A stretch of 26,432 nt of DNA from an uncultured Planctomycetota bacterium (GTDB lineage Bacteria; Planctomycetota; SZUA-567; JAFGNG01): NCBI GenBank assembly GCA_947311175.1, contig CAMZKK010000178.1:1-26432 (forward strand), in the 5' to 3' direction. The translations under genes were made by a program, and so were the position numbers. Positions 14,737 to 22,320 of the stretch are shown here, in pieces (within the stretch, counting starts at the first letter, position 1; the number at the start of each line of letters is the position of its first letter). The notes under the pieces were generated by a model, which did not search any database, was not told where the DNA came from, and worked only from the letters and a program-made list of their open reading frames with translations.

Positions 14737-16053
14737 TTATGCACTTTCTCGTTTTTCTTTTTTCGATTGATTCTTGTTTCTTTTTATTTTTGGAAAATCT
14801 TTTTTATTTTCTTGCATATAGCTTTCCCAACCTTGAATCAGTAAATCTTTCGTGATTTTTATCGAGATTGGTTTTTGTAGGTCAGGAAGATCAAACATAA
14901 GATCTATGAGATTTTCTTCAATAATTCCTCGCAACGCCCTTGCTCCCGTTTTCTTCTCCATTGACTTAGAAGCAATATAGTGGAGTGCATCTTCTGTAAA
15001 TTCAAGATGAGAATTGTCTTCCATTGCAAAAAGATGTTGATACTGTTTAATGAGAGCATTTTTTGGTTCGGTAAGGACGCTAATTAATGCCTTCTCATCA
15101 AGAGGATTAATGGTGGTAAGAACTGGCAAACGACCGATAAACTCAGGAACAAGTCCAAACTCCAATAAGTCATCATGGCAAACTTGAGCCAAAAGATTTG
15201 ACAGTTCTTCTTCTGCAGTTACATCTTCACGATGAAATCCTATTGATTTTTGCCCTACGCGCTGAGAAACAATTTCGTCAATGCCATTAAATGCACCGCC
15301 ACAGATAAATAGAATATTGGTGGTATCTATTTGCAAATATTTTTGCTCAGGATGTTTTCTTCCACCTTGTGGAGGAACATTGCAAGTTGTACCTTCCAGC
15401 ATTTTAAGAAGTGCCTGTTGAACCCCTTCGCCACTTACATCTCTAGTAATCGATACATTTTGCGTGCGTCCACCAATCTTATCAATTTCGTCAACATAGA
15501 TAATTCCTCGTTGAGCAAGACTAATATCTCCATCAGCAGCTTGGATTAAGCGAAGAAGAATATTTTCTACATCTTCGCCAACATAACCTGCCTCGGTTAA
15601 GGTTGTCGCATCAGCAATTGCAAAAGGCACTCCAACAAATTTTGCGAGGATCTTAGCCATCAATGTTTTTCCACAACCCGTAGGGCCGAGCAAAAGAACA
15701 TTTGACTTTTCTAATTCAACTTCAGATGACATGTCTTTTTGATTATACAATCGCTTGTAGTGATTATGAACCGCAACCGACAAAACTTTTTTTGCTCGCT
15801 CTTGACCAATTACATAGCTGTCCAGTTCTGCCTTAATAGTTGCCGGTGCAGGAATAGTTTCATCAAATTTTGATGATGAACTTTTCGACTCACTAATATC
15901 TTCTTGCTCAAGAATTGATGTGCAAAGTTGAACACAATCATTACAAATAAAGACATCGCCCTGTCCGGCAATCAGTTTTTTAACCATGTTGTATGGCCTG
16001 CCACAAAATGTGCAAGACTCTTGATGCTTGTTATTATTTTTTTTCTTACTCAT
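14737..16053 (-). CDS. clpX: ClpX ATPase subunit of the ClpXP protease
   Basis: ClpX is the AAA+ unfoldase that recognises substrates and feeds them to ClpP. The 438-residue protein has the N-terminal zinc-binding domain (C14, C17, C37, C40), Walker A GPTGCGKT (123-130), pore loop GYVG (156-159), Walker B YVDEID (187-191), RKH loop (232-234), the IGF tripeptide that docks to ClpP (271-273) and the sensor-2 arginine in GARALR. The tail after about 420 is lysine-rich. It starts 24 bases after the clpP stop with AGGA 8 bases before the ATG, in the order tig-clpP-clpX found in many bacteria. Confidence 0.97.
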   Translation of the reverse strand: MSKKKNNNKHQESCTFCGRPYNMVKKLIAGQGDVFICNDCVQLCTSILEQEDISESKSSSSKFDETIPAPATIKAELDSYVIGQERAKKVLSVAVHNHYKRLYNQKDMSSEVELEKSNVLLLGPTGCGKTLMAKILAKFVGVPFAIADATTLTEAGYVGEDVENILLRLIQAADGDISLAQRGIIYVDEIDKIGGRTQNVSITRDVSGEGVQQALLKMLEGTTCNVPPQGGRKHPEQKYLQIDTTNILFICGGAFNGIDEIVSQRVGQKSIGFHREDVTAEEELSNLLAQVCHDDLLEFGLVPEFIGRLPVLTTINPLDEKALISVLTEPKNALIKQYQHLFAMEDNSHLEFTEDALHYIASKSMEKKTGARALRGIIEENLIDLMFDLPDLQKPISIKITKDLLIQGWESYMQENKKDFPKIKRNKNQSKKEKRESA

Positions 16054-16077
16054 TAATTATATCCTAGTTAAAGGTAA

Positions 16078-16680
16078 TTATTTTTTATCCGGGGTATCGC
16101 CAACCTCAAGAACATTATCTATCAAACCATATTTTTTGGCTTCATTAGCACCCATAAAGAAATCCCGATCGGTATCTTTTTCAATTTTTTTCAAAGACTG
16201 TGATGAGTGTGAAGCGAGAATCCCATTAAGAGAGCCCTTTAGTCGTTTGATTTCCTTAGCGTGGATACTTATGTCACTTGCAGTGCCTTCAGCTCCACCC
16301 CACGGTTGATGAATCATTATTCGACTATTCGGCAAGGCATAGCGTTTTCCCTTTGTCCCTGCTGCAAGTAGTACTGCACCCATACTTGCACATTGTCCAA
16401 TGCAATAAGTGGCTATTGGGTTTGGCAGATATTGCATGGTATCATAAATGGCAAGCCCTGCGGTAACGCTACCCCCTGGGGTATTTAAATAAATCGAAAT
16501 TTCTGCATCTTTCTTTTCAAGATTACAAAAAAGAAGTTGAGCAATTACTGTATTTGCCATGTCATCAGAAACAACACCACTAATAAAAATAATCCTGTCC
16601 TTTAATAGGCGGCTATAAATGTCGTAGCTTCGTTCTCCTCGCCCGGTACGCTCTACAACAAAAGGTACTAATGTACTCAT
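16078..16680 (-). CDS. clpP: ClpP serine protease subunit
   Basis: ClpP forms the 14-mer proteolytic chamber used with ClpX. The 200-residue product has the catalytic triad at S99 (GQCASMGA), H124 (MIHQP) and D173 (TDRDFF), with spacing identical to E. coli. The start chosen is ATG 16680 (MSTLVPFVVERTGRGE), which has GGAG with a 6-base spacer. An in-frame ATG at 16692 would add four residues but has no ribosome site. The N-terminal axial-loop residues look normal. It sits 29 bases after tig and 24 before clpX. Confidence 0.97.
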   Translation of the reverse strand: MSTLVPFVVERTGRGERSYDIYSRLLKDRIIFISGVVSDDMANTVIAQLLFCNLEKKDAEISIYLNTPGGSVTAGLAIYDTMQYLPNPIATYCIGQCASMGAVLLAAGTKGKRYALPNSRIMIHQPWGGAEGTASDISIHAKEIKRLKGSLNGILASHSSQSLKKIEKDTDRDFFMGANEAKKYGLIDNVLEVGDTPDKK

Positions 16681-16709
16681 ATAATTCTCCATTTCTATAT
16701 TTGATTATT

Positions 16710-18029
16710 TTAAGCGTTATCTTCTACCTTGTCTGCTTTGATTTTAACCTCTGTTATGTCAGCACTTTCCAACAACAATTTGGTTGTTTTGATATCTACA
16801 ATTTCATGTTGAATAGAACCTAACCCATTTTGTTGTTTGATGTTTCTCAATAGTTTTTCAGGTGTAGTTTTGTATGCTTGCGACAATTGAGCAATGTGCA
16901 TATTGAAATCAGCATCAGTGATTGTGATTTCTTCTTTTTCACTAATTTGATCAAAAATAATCATTTTGCGAATTTGTCGATCTGCATCTTTTTTGCTTTG
17001 CTCTTGAAGTTCTTCTTTAGACAGCTTTAGCGATTCTGGATTCATTCCACTCATCATCATTTGCATTTGTTGTTGTTGGAAATTTGCTTCTGCTTGACTT
17101 GTGACAAGTCCTTCTGGTAGGTCAAAAGGATTAGCTTCAATTAAGGCATCCATCAAACTTTCTTCAGTTTTTTGCCTCGCCGCGTTTTTCTTTTCCGCCT
17201 CAATAGATTCTTTTATTGTTGAAGATAATTTTTCAATACTATCCATTCCTATTTTTTTAGCAAAGTCATCATCTAAGGCTGGAATTTTTTCTTCTAAAAT
17301 CTTGGTTACATTGATGGTCGCAACTCCATCTTTCCCTCTTAGTTCTTCTTTTGGATAATCATCTGCCGCAACAAATTTAATTTCCTTTACATCACCTTTT
17401 TTTGTTCCGACAAAATGTTTTTCAAGATCTCCTATCTCAATCCCTAATAAAGTAGTCCCTTCTACTCTCAAGGCTCGTTCTTGATCTTTAAAAATTTCTT
17501 CTTCGCCAATGACAACCGTCACATTGCCTTCAACAAGATCATTCTTTTTCGCTTCACCTTCTTTTTCGTCATAGTTGGCAAATCTGGCTTGAAGGAGTTC
17601 CATTCTTTCATTTAATACTTCGTCACTAACTTCTTCTACTTCCTCTGTTAGTTTGATGCTCTTGTATTCAGCAAGTTCAAATTGTGGACGAACATCGACT
17701 TCGGTTGTAAATGAAAATTCCTTGCCCTTTTCTGGGTTAAGGTCCTCAACTTTTATATCAGGCTCACCGAATGGGGTGAGATCATTTTCTTTTAAACCTT
17801 CATAAAAGCCTTTTTGAAAGAGATTGCCCTTTACCTCATCTTTGATTGAATCGGCAAATTTTCGTTCCAAAATCTTCTTAGGCACATGCCCTTGTCTAAA
17901 CCCCGGAAGTTGGGCATATTTTACAACATTGGCAAATGAATCGGCAAACGATTTATTTACTTCTTCAACACTCAACTCAACAGTTATTTTTTTTCGACAA
18001 GGTGCTATTTCTTCAATATTAACTTTCAT
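16710..18029 (-). CDS. tig: Trigger factor, ribosome-associated chaperone
   Basis: Trigger factor binds the ribosome exit tunnel and shields nascent chains. The 439-residue protein carries the ribosome-docking signature GFRQGHVPKK at 43-52 in its N-terminal domain. A short, divergent FKBP-like region follows (about 150-245) in which typical prolyl-isomerase residues are hard to recognise, then a long helical C-terminal chaperone domain. Start ATG 18029 has GAGG with a 6-base spacer; an upstream TTG at 18041 would overlap that ribosome site and is rejected. It is the first gene of tig-clpP-clpX, behind the promoter at 18118-18145. Confidence 0.94.
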   Translation of the reverse strand: MKVNIEEIAPCRKKITVELSVEEVNKSFADSFANVVKYAQLPGFRQGHVPKKILERKFADSIKDEVKGNLFQKGFYEGLKENDLTPFGEPDIKVEDLNPEKGKEFSFTTEVDVRPQFELAEYKSIKLTEEVEEVSDEVLNERMELLQARFANYDEKEGEAKKNDLVEGNVTVVIGEEEIFKDQERALRVEGTTLLGIEIGDLEKHFVGTKKGDVKEIKFVAADDYPKEELRGKDGVATINVTKILEEKIPALDDDFAKKIGMDSIEKLSSTIKESIEAEKKNAARQKTEESLMDALIEANPFDLPEGLVTSQAEANFQQQQMQMMMSGMNPESLKLSKEELQEQSKKDADRQIRKMIIFDQISEKEEITITDADFNMHIAQLSQAYKTTPEKLLRNIKQQNGLGSIQHEIVDIKTTKLLLESADITEVKIKADKVEDNA

Positions 18030-18061
18030 TTTTTTCCTCAAATTTCAGTATGCAAAAAAAA

Positions 18062-18089
18062 GGATGATTGTGAAAATTACACAACATCC
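18062..18089 (-). promoter_or_regulatory. Hairpin in the tig leader
   Basis: GGATG (18062-18066) pairs with CATCC (18085-18089) and TTGTG (18068-18072) with CACAA (18080-18084), with one bulged base and a 7-base loop. It falls in the predicted 5' untranslated region, about 22 bases before the ribosome site, with no T-run. It is not a CIRCE element. Confidence 0.35.
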
Positions 18090-18117
18090 ACCATAATAAT
18101 AATATTTTAACCATACA

Positions 18118-18145
18118 ATTCTAAATCTGCGGCAATTTATGTCAA
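18118..18145 (-). promoter_or_regulatory. Promoter of tig-clpP-clpX
   Basis: On the minus strand, a perfect TTGACA (18145-18140) and TAGAAT (18123-18118) are spaced by 16 bases, with the start expected near 18110 and a leader of about 80 bases. This is the strongest consensus promoter in the window. Confidence 0.7.
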
Positions 18146-18161
18146 GGATTTCACGACAAAA

Positions 18162-18203
18162 GGTTAGAATTTAATAAATAAACATATTTTATAATATCTA
18201 ACC
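18162..18203 (-). terminator. Possible terminator downstream of the small minus-strand gene
   Basis: GGTTAGA (18162-18168) and TCTAACC (18197-18203) are perfect inverted arms with an AT-rich 28-base middle that can pair partly. On the minus strand TTTTG follows. It lies 30 bases past the stop of the 84-85 residue gene. The large loop makes it weak. Confidence 0.3.
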
Positions 18204-18232
18204 AACCGCTAAAATTAGATTTTTGAATATCT

Positions 18233-18490
18233 TTAGTTGTTTTGTGCCAATTTATTTAATTGCGATTCTAAAAGCCGTTGCCGTTCATTATGGATTCCTG
18301 AAAGAGCCATATCTAAGTTAACCACAAAATCAAGTGTTTTTGAGGAGATTTCATCTCTCCATTCCTCAAAATCCTCTGCCATATCAAGTCCTAACATTGC
18401 AATTGAGGTTTCATCAGCCGCTATCTTTAGTTTCGCTTGAATGGATTTAATATGCTCACGAATAGTGGTCATTTCTTCGTTATTCATCAT
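18233..18490 (-). CDS. Small acidic helical protein of unknown function
   Basis: The product is 85 residues from ATG 18490, or 84 from the adjacent ATG at 18487. AAAGGA at 18500-18495 gives spacers of 4 and 7 bases respectively, favouring 18487. The sequence is rich in E, D, A and L, predicted mostly helical (REHIKSIQAKLKIAADE, then EDFEEWRDEISSKTLDF), with no cysteine, signal or membrane segment. I do not recognise the family. It lies between the tig promoter and a flagellar-type promoter, near fliM and the fliN/fliY-type gene, so a motility role is conceivable but unsupported. Confidence 0.6.
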   Translation of the reverse strand: MMNNEEMTTIREHIKSIQAKLKIAADETSIAMLGLDMAEDFEEWRDEISSKTLDFVVNLDMALSGIHNERQRLLESQLNKLAQNN

Positions 18491-18602
18491 TTATTCCTTT
18501 CTATTTTTCTAATTTTCAGAGTATTTCAATATTCTCTTAAAATATTAATCGACAAAATTTCGGGGAAAGTTGAATCTAAATTCAGCAAAGAAAATTTATG
18601 GC

Positions 18603-18629
18603 TAAAGTTCCTTTCTAATCATCCGTTAA
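18603..18629 (+). promoter_or_regulatory. Sigma-28 (FliA/SigD)-type flagellar promoter
   Basis: TAAAGTTC (18603-18610), 11 bases, then TCCGTTAA (18622-18629) matches the enteric sigma-28 consensus TAAAGTTT-N11-GCCGATAA at 7 of 8 and 6 of 8 positions with exact spacing. It lies 31 bases before the ATG of a 59-codon gene beside the motor-switch genes. Confidence 0.55.
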
Positions 18630-18660
18630 TCTTAAAAATAATTATTATTGGGGAAATATA

Positions 18661-18840
18661 ATGTCAATAAGTGTAGTAAATACCGCAAATCATAGCATTG
18701 AACCTGCTTTGCAAATTTTAGAGTCAATAAAAACCGCAGATGTTGAATTTGCAGAAAAAGCATTGTTAGTTCAAGTAGAAAATACTGTCGCAGCAGATAA
18801 AATGGAAATAGCCGGACAAATTATTGATGCCTATGCATAA
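18661..18840 (+). CDS. 59-residue putative motility-associated protein
   Basis: An ATG at 18661 preceded by GGGG (18650-18653, 7-base spacer) opens 59 codons ending TAA at 18838-18840. The protein begins MSISVVNTANHSIEPAL and has an amphipathic helical body rich in A, V, E and Q, ending GQIIDAYA. Its size and helix pattern weakly recall YjfB-type 'putative motility proteins', but I cannot confirm that by eye. Support for a real gene: good ribosome site, a sigma-28-like promoter directly upstream, adjacency to fliM and the fliN/fliY-type gene, and a tail-to-tail end only 2 bases from the fliN-type stop. Confidence 0.62.
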   Translation: MSISVVNTANHSIEPALQILESIKTADVEFAEKALLVQVENTVAADKMEIAGQIIDAYA

Positions 18841-18842
18841 CC

Positions 18843-19799
18843 CTACAAACTACGCTTAACCGTCTTGCTATTATTCATTTCTCTAATTTGTAAACCAAAA
18901 AACTCATTAACGATTACTGCCTCTCCGCGCCCAATAATTATATTACCAAGGCAAAGGTCAAGATAATCTTCGCTACTTTTACGAAATTCTATGATTGAAC
19001 CCGGAACCAAATTCATTATTTCTGAAAGCCTCATTGTTCTTTCAGCTAAGGTTACGTTAAGGGGTGTAATGATTGATAACGCACGAGATACTTCTTCATC
19101 ATTCTCTTTTGCCTCGTTAATGGCTTCGTCAATACTGCCAGCACCAACAGTTCCGCCCTCTTCTGCCATACATGGTTCAATTCCAGTTAATGATTCTGCA
19201 AGAATGGTATATATATTTTCCGGCCCCATACCTTCAATCGTTAATTGACCTTGACTGCAAAGTTTAAAATCATTGCCAAATTCATCAATTATTGAAGATG
19301 TGGTGAAATCAACAACCTTTGTTTCCACTACCGCAATTTTTACATCCCCTCCAGGATCTTGACGAAGAGCTTGAGCTGCGGTGCCAAGAAATTGATTTAT
19401 TGATTCTTTAAAGGCATCCATGCCCTCTTCATCAAGTGCAGTATTTTCCGGGTCGGCATCGGTTCCCATCATGAGAGCAAGCATATAAGAAACAATACCT
19501 TTTGCCCCAAGCGATGGAATTATTAAATTTAGTGTTCCGGATCTATCCCCGGTCCATTCAGCAGTTGTAATCACACACTCACCAAGGTCAGAGGGGATTA
19601 TTTCTGATAAATCATTATAATCCGAACTTCCTTCGGTATACATTACGCCACGATCAAGCAAAACCCCAAGCCCTTCAGCTCCTGAGGTCCAAATTGTTGC
19701 CGCAATCTTTTCGCCTGCCTCTATCATCTCCGGGTCGGCTAAAGACATCCCAGGACCGGCGTTTAATAAATTTTCAAGATTATCAAGTTCATCAACCAT
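18843..19799 (-). CDS. fliY: Flagellar motor switch protein, FliY type (CheC-like domain plus FliN/SpoA domain)
   Basis: The 318-residue protein is far longer than classical FliN (about 100-140). Residues 236-318 are a FliN-type SpoA domain (LNVTLAERTMRLSEIMNLVPGS, GRGEAVIVNEFFGLQI) that builds the C-ring. Residues about 20-200 resemble the CheC-like part of Bacillus FliY. The CheY-P phosphatase pattern [DS]xxxExxN is intact once, at D128-E132-N135; the first site near E30 has A33 where asparagine is needed. I infer a C-ring subunit that may also dephosphorylate CheY-P with one active centre. It follows fliM by 29 bases. fliN is the other possible label. Confidence 0.85.
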   Translation of the reverse strand: MVDELDNLENLLNAGPGMSLADPEMIEAGEKIAATIWTSGAEGLGVLLDRGVMYTEGSSDYNDLSEIIPSDLGECVITTAEWTGDRSGTLNLIIPSLGAKGIVSYMLALMMGTDADPENTALDEEGMDAFKESINQFLGTAAQALRQDPGGDVKIAVVETKVVDFTTSSIIDEFGNDFKLCSQGQLTIEGMGPENIYTILAESLTGIEPCMAEEGGTVGAGSIDEAINEAKENDEEVSRALSIITPLNVTLAERTMRLSEIMNLVPGSIIEFRKSSEDYLDLCLGNIIIGRGEAVIVNEFFGLQIREMNNSKTVKRSL

Positions 19800-19828
19800 T
19801 TTTTACTTCTCTCAACTTTAACCTACTA

Positions 19829-20848
19829 TCAAGCATTAATTGACTCATTAATACTTGCTACTCCAGAAATTTTTATTGCTTTATGTCCTCGATAAACTCC
19901 CGGAGTACCTAAGAATTTTGGATTGCCATTAATCTTTAACAACAAAGGATGACTTGCCTCTTTTGGAGTTTTTAAAATATCACCAACTTTAAGCCCAAGA
20001 AGTTGCTTCATTGTAATTTTAGTTTCTGCGATATAAGCAGTTGAATTAAGAGGGGCAGGTTCAATCCCCTCAATCATTTTTTCAAAACTTGCTTCTTCTG
20101 TTCCAGCCTTACGATAGCTAAACCATGTATTAATTGTACTAAGGCTTGACATAACCGGTTCGATAACCGGAAATGGAATACAAAGGTTGAGCATACCACT
20201 GCATTCTCCCATCCTGATTTCAAAACAAATAAGGACAACAACTTCATTCGGTGGAACAATCTGCATTAATTGAGGATTTGATTCTGTGGCTGTTATTTTA
20301 AAATCAATATCAATGATTGTTGCCCATATCTCATGCAAGAACTCTGTAATCATTTCCGTTATTCGATTGATTAATCGCAATTCAATACTTGTCATTTCTC
20401 GATCAGGAATAGTTACATCATTACTGCCACCGCCAAGTAATTTATCGATAATAGGAAAAACAATGGATGGATTTAATTCCAACACCATTTGACCGTCAAG
20501 CGGGGCACAGCTCATCAAATTAAAGCAAGTTGGATTTGGTAAACTCATAATAAATTCTTGATAAGTTAACTGTTCAACTGAAGCCATTCTAACATCAACA
20601 ATTGTCCTCAAATATGCTGAACACGCTGCCGCAAATTTACGGGCAAGAACATCATGTTGCATTTCCATAGAACGAATCTGATCAGTAGATACTCGTTCTG
20701 GTCTTTTGAAGTCATAGATTGCAACCTCTGCATTAGATTGTGGAGTTGCGGTTGACACGGCCTCTTCAATTGATGAAGCTTCAAAGTCACCTTCATCAAC
20801 TGCCGCAAGCAGTGCATCAACTTCATTTTGGGACAAAATATCAGGCAT
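19829..20848 (-). CDS. fliM: Flagellar motor switch protein FliM
   Basis: FliM links the rotor to the C-ring and binds phosphorylated CheY. The 339-residue protein starts MPDILSQNEVDALLAAV, the conserved N-terminal CheY-binding peptide. The CheC-like middle domain (about 50-230) includes EMQHDVLARKFA and the YQEFIMSLPNPTCF region. The C-terminal SpoA domain (about 255-335) carries TKITMKQLLGLKVGDIL and GNPKFLGTPGVYRGHKAIKI. Length is normal. AAGGA lies 8 bases before the ATG. It is 11 bases after the FtsB-like gene and 29 before the fliY-type gene, forming one operon. Confidence 0.96.
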   Translation of the reverse strand: MPDILSQNEVDALLAAVDEGDFEASSIEEAVSTATPQSNAEVAIYDFKRPERVSTDQIRSMEMQHDVLARKFAAACSAYLRTIVDVRMASVEQLTYQEFIMSLPNPTCFNLMSCAPLDGQMVLELNPSIVFPIIDKLLGGGSNDVTIPDREMTSIELRLINRITEMITEFLHEIWATIIDIDFKITATESNPQLMQIVPPNEVVVLICFEIRMGECSGMLNLCIPFPVIEPVMSSLSTINTWFSYRKAGTEEASFEKMIEGIEPAPLNSTAYIAETKITMKQLLGLKVGDILKTPKEASHPLLLKINGNPKFLGTPGVYRGHKAIKISGVASINESINA

Positions 20849-20859
20849 TTATTAAATCC

Positions 20860-21171
20860 TTATCGGTGATTAGGAGTTGCAATCAAAACCTCATTGCTGC
20901 GCCCCCAACCAAACTCTTTTCGTATTGCCTTTTCGATAGTTATCGGTTCATTTGCACGAAAGGCTTCATTTTCATTTTCAATTTTTGTAAGGTTTTTTCC
21001 CAATCCTCTAACTTCACAAAGTAGCGATTGTTCTTGCTTAAAAATCTTTTCTTTTTTTGCCTTACTTGGCAAATAGTAATTATAAAAAATCAAAATAGCC
21101 AATAAAGATAACAATACTACACATTCATAATGTAGTCTATTTTTTGCTTTAAATTTTTTATCGGTAGTCAT
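20860..21171 (-). CDS. FtsB/DivIC-like septum formation initiator family protein
   Basis: The 103-residue protein has a short basic cytoplasmic N-terminus, one membrane helix (about 17-33), a short coiled coil (about 38-72, with ENENEAFRANEP) and the family ending TIEKAIRKEFGWGRSNEVL, matching the IEK-R-eFG-v-pgE pattern of FtsB/DivIC. Known members join FtsL and FtsQ in the division complex. Here the gene begins an operon with fliM and the fliY-type gene, an unusual neighbour for a divisome gene. The ribosome site is weak (GAG, 6 bases before the ATG). A small coiled-coil flagellar or unrelated membrane protein is the alternative. Confidence 0.7.
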   Translation of the reverse strand: MTTDKKFKAKNRLHYECVVLLSLLAILIFYNYYLPSKAKKEKIFKQEQSLLCEVRGLGKNLTKIENENEAFRANEPITIEKAIRKEFGWGRSNEVLIATPNHR

Positions 21172-21384
21172 TTTAACTCAATTTTCCATTTTTTATTACA
21201 CTATCTCTAATATTATCGACAATAAACATTGATTGACTTAAGGGCATAATCCCTATATTCAAAAAGATTTAACCCTTTTTAATTTATCTTTAATTGATTA
21301 AATTTAAATACCTTGTTAATATAATCTCTGATAACATATTTTGAAAAAATAAAACTTATAAATTCTTTTTCAATAGGTGAAATT

Positions 21385-22320
21385 ATGCGTAAATATTTTT
21401 TTCTCATAATATTTGGTATTTTTTGTGGAATAGCAATTAATTATGTCGGGAACAAAGATATTTCCTTCAATTCACTAACGACCGACTCGACATGGTCATC
21501 ATATAACTACAAGTTATATGATCAGATATTTGATGGTAATATTGACTTAAATGCAATTGTCTCTCGTGAAAAAATGAAAAACACCGACAAAAACAGTGTT
21601 TTCCGGTTGGTTTTAAGCTATAGAGATTCAAAAAATTATACAGCTATTGATTTTGTCAATAATAAGATTTCATTAAAGCAGGTGGCTACTGGTTTAATTG
21701 TTAATGAAAAAACCAAATATTTTGACAGGAAACACCCTCTTTTTGACAAAGACAATCTAAAAACAAATCTTCAAATTCGTTTTCAAGATTCAACCATCAA
21801 AATTATTAATAAAAATAAAACTGTTACTGCTTTTCGCAATATTAAATTAAAAAAAGGGAAAGCCGGAGCAGGCGTCAAAGATAACAATCTCATATTAAAA
21901 GATTTACAAATAATCAGAATTAACCCCATTAATTTTAGAGACGACTTTATGCGTAGAATAAAAGATTCCTCACCGTGGAATTCTTCAAGCAAAGAATGGA
22001 GCATTCAATCTATTGAAAATCCATCAAGGAGTTCTAATGCTTTTGTTTACTCTTGTTCTTCAAGTAACGGCAGCACTTCAGTGATTGGAAAACCATACTG
22101 GGATAATTATGAGGTATCAACATCATTTTTTGGTTCCAGAAAAACTCAAGCAGGAATAGTTTTTTCGCAAAAAGACTATAATAACTATTTGATGTTCAGA
22201 TGGAGTGCAAAACAAACAACCCCAATTAAAAAATCTCAACAACAAACAGCAAAGAAAAAAAACTGGTGTGTGTTTTTCACAAGACAGGTTAGAGATGGTT
22301 CAGGTAGTAGATGGTATTGA
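21385..22320 (+). CDS. Jelly-roll module protein, N-terminal fragment before a frameshift
   Basis: The frame from ATG 21385 (AGGTGA ribosome site) gives 311 residues. A hydrophobic N-terminal segment (MRKYFFLIIFGIFCGIAINY) acts as signal peptide or anchor. One LamG/concanavalin-like module spans about 30-190, then most of a second with DNYEVSTSFF and DYNNYLMFRWS. At a run of eight A (22255-22262), in a lysine/glutamine-rich linker, the module sequence passes into the +1 frame, and this frame closes 58 bases later after unrelated residues (WCVFFTRQ...). Removing one A gives a single 970-residue protein ending at 24298. The product is probably exported and may bind or act on carbohydrate; no catalytic residues are recognised. 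Confidence 0.8.
   Translation: MRKYFFLIIFGIFCGIAINYVGNKDISFNSLTTDSTWSSYNYKLYDQIFDGNIDLNAIVSREKMKNTDKNSVFRLVLSYRDSKNYTAIDFVNNKISLKQVATGLIVNEKTKYFDRKHPLFDKDNLKTNLQIRFQDSTIKIINKNKTVTAFRNIKLKKGKAGAGVKDNNLILKDLQIIRINPINFRDDFMRRIKDSSPWNSSSKEWSIQSIENPSRSSNAFVYSCSSSNGSTSVIGKPYWDNYEVSTSFFGSRKTQAGIVFSQKDYNNYLMFRWSAKQTTPIKKSQQQTAKKKNWCVFFTRQVRDGSGSRWY

Noticed and set aside
16681..16692. Longer ClpP start at ATG 16692
   Set aside because: No ribosome site upstream, while ATG 16680 has GGAG at a 6-base spacer and begins with the usual ClpP N-terminus.
18030..18041. TTG start for trigger factor at 18041
   Set aside because: It would overlap the GAGG ribosome site that serves ATG 18029, and the family begins at the MKVNIE sequence.
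21220..21260. Sigma-28 promoter on the minus strand for the FtsB-like/fliM operon (GTCGATAA near 21210)
   Set aside because: The -10-like box is good but no TAAA element lies 15 bases upstream; spacing to the nearest partial match is wrong.
22205..22320. GTG at 22205 as the start of a separate second gene
   Set aside because: No ribosome site, lysine/glutamine filler sequence before the A-run, and module similarity begins only after the run; it is the continuation of the upstream gene.
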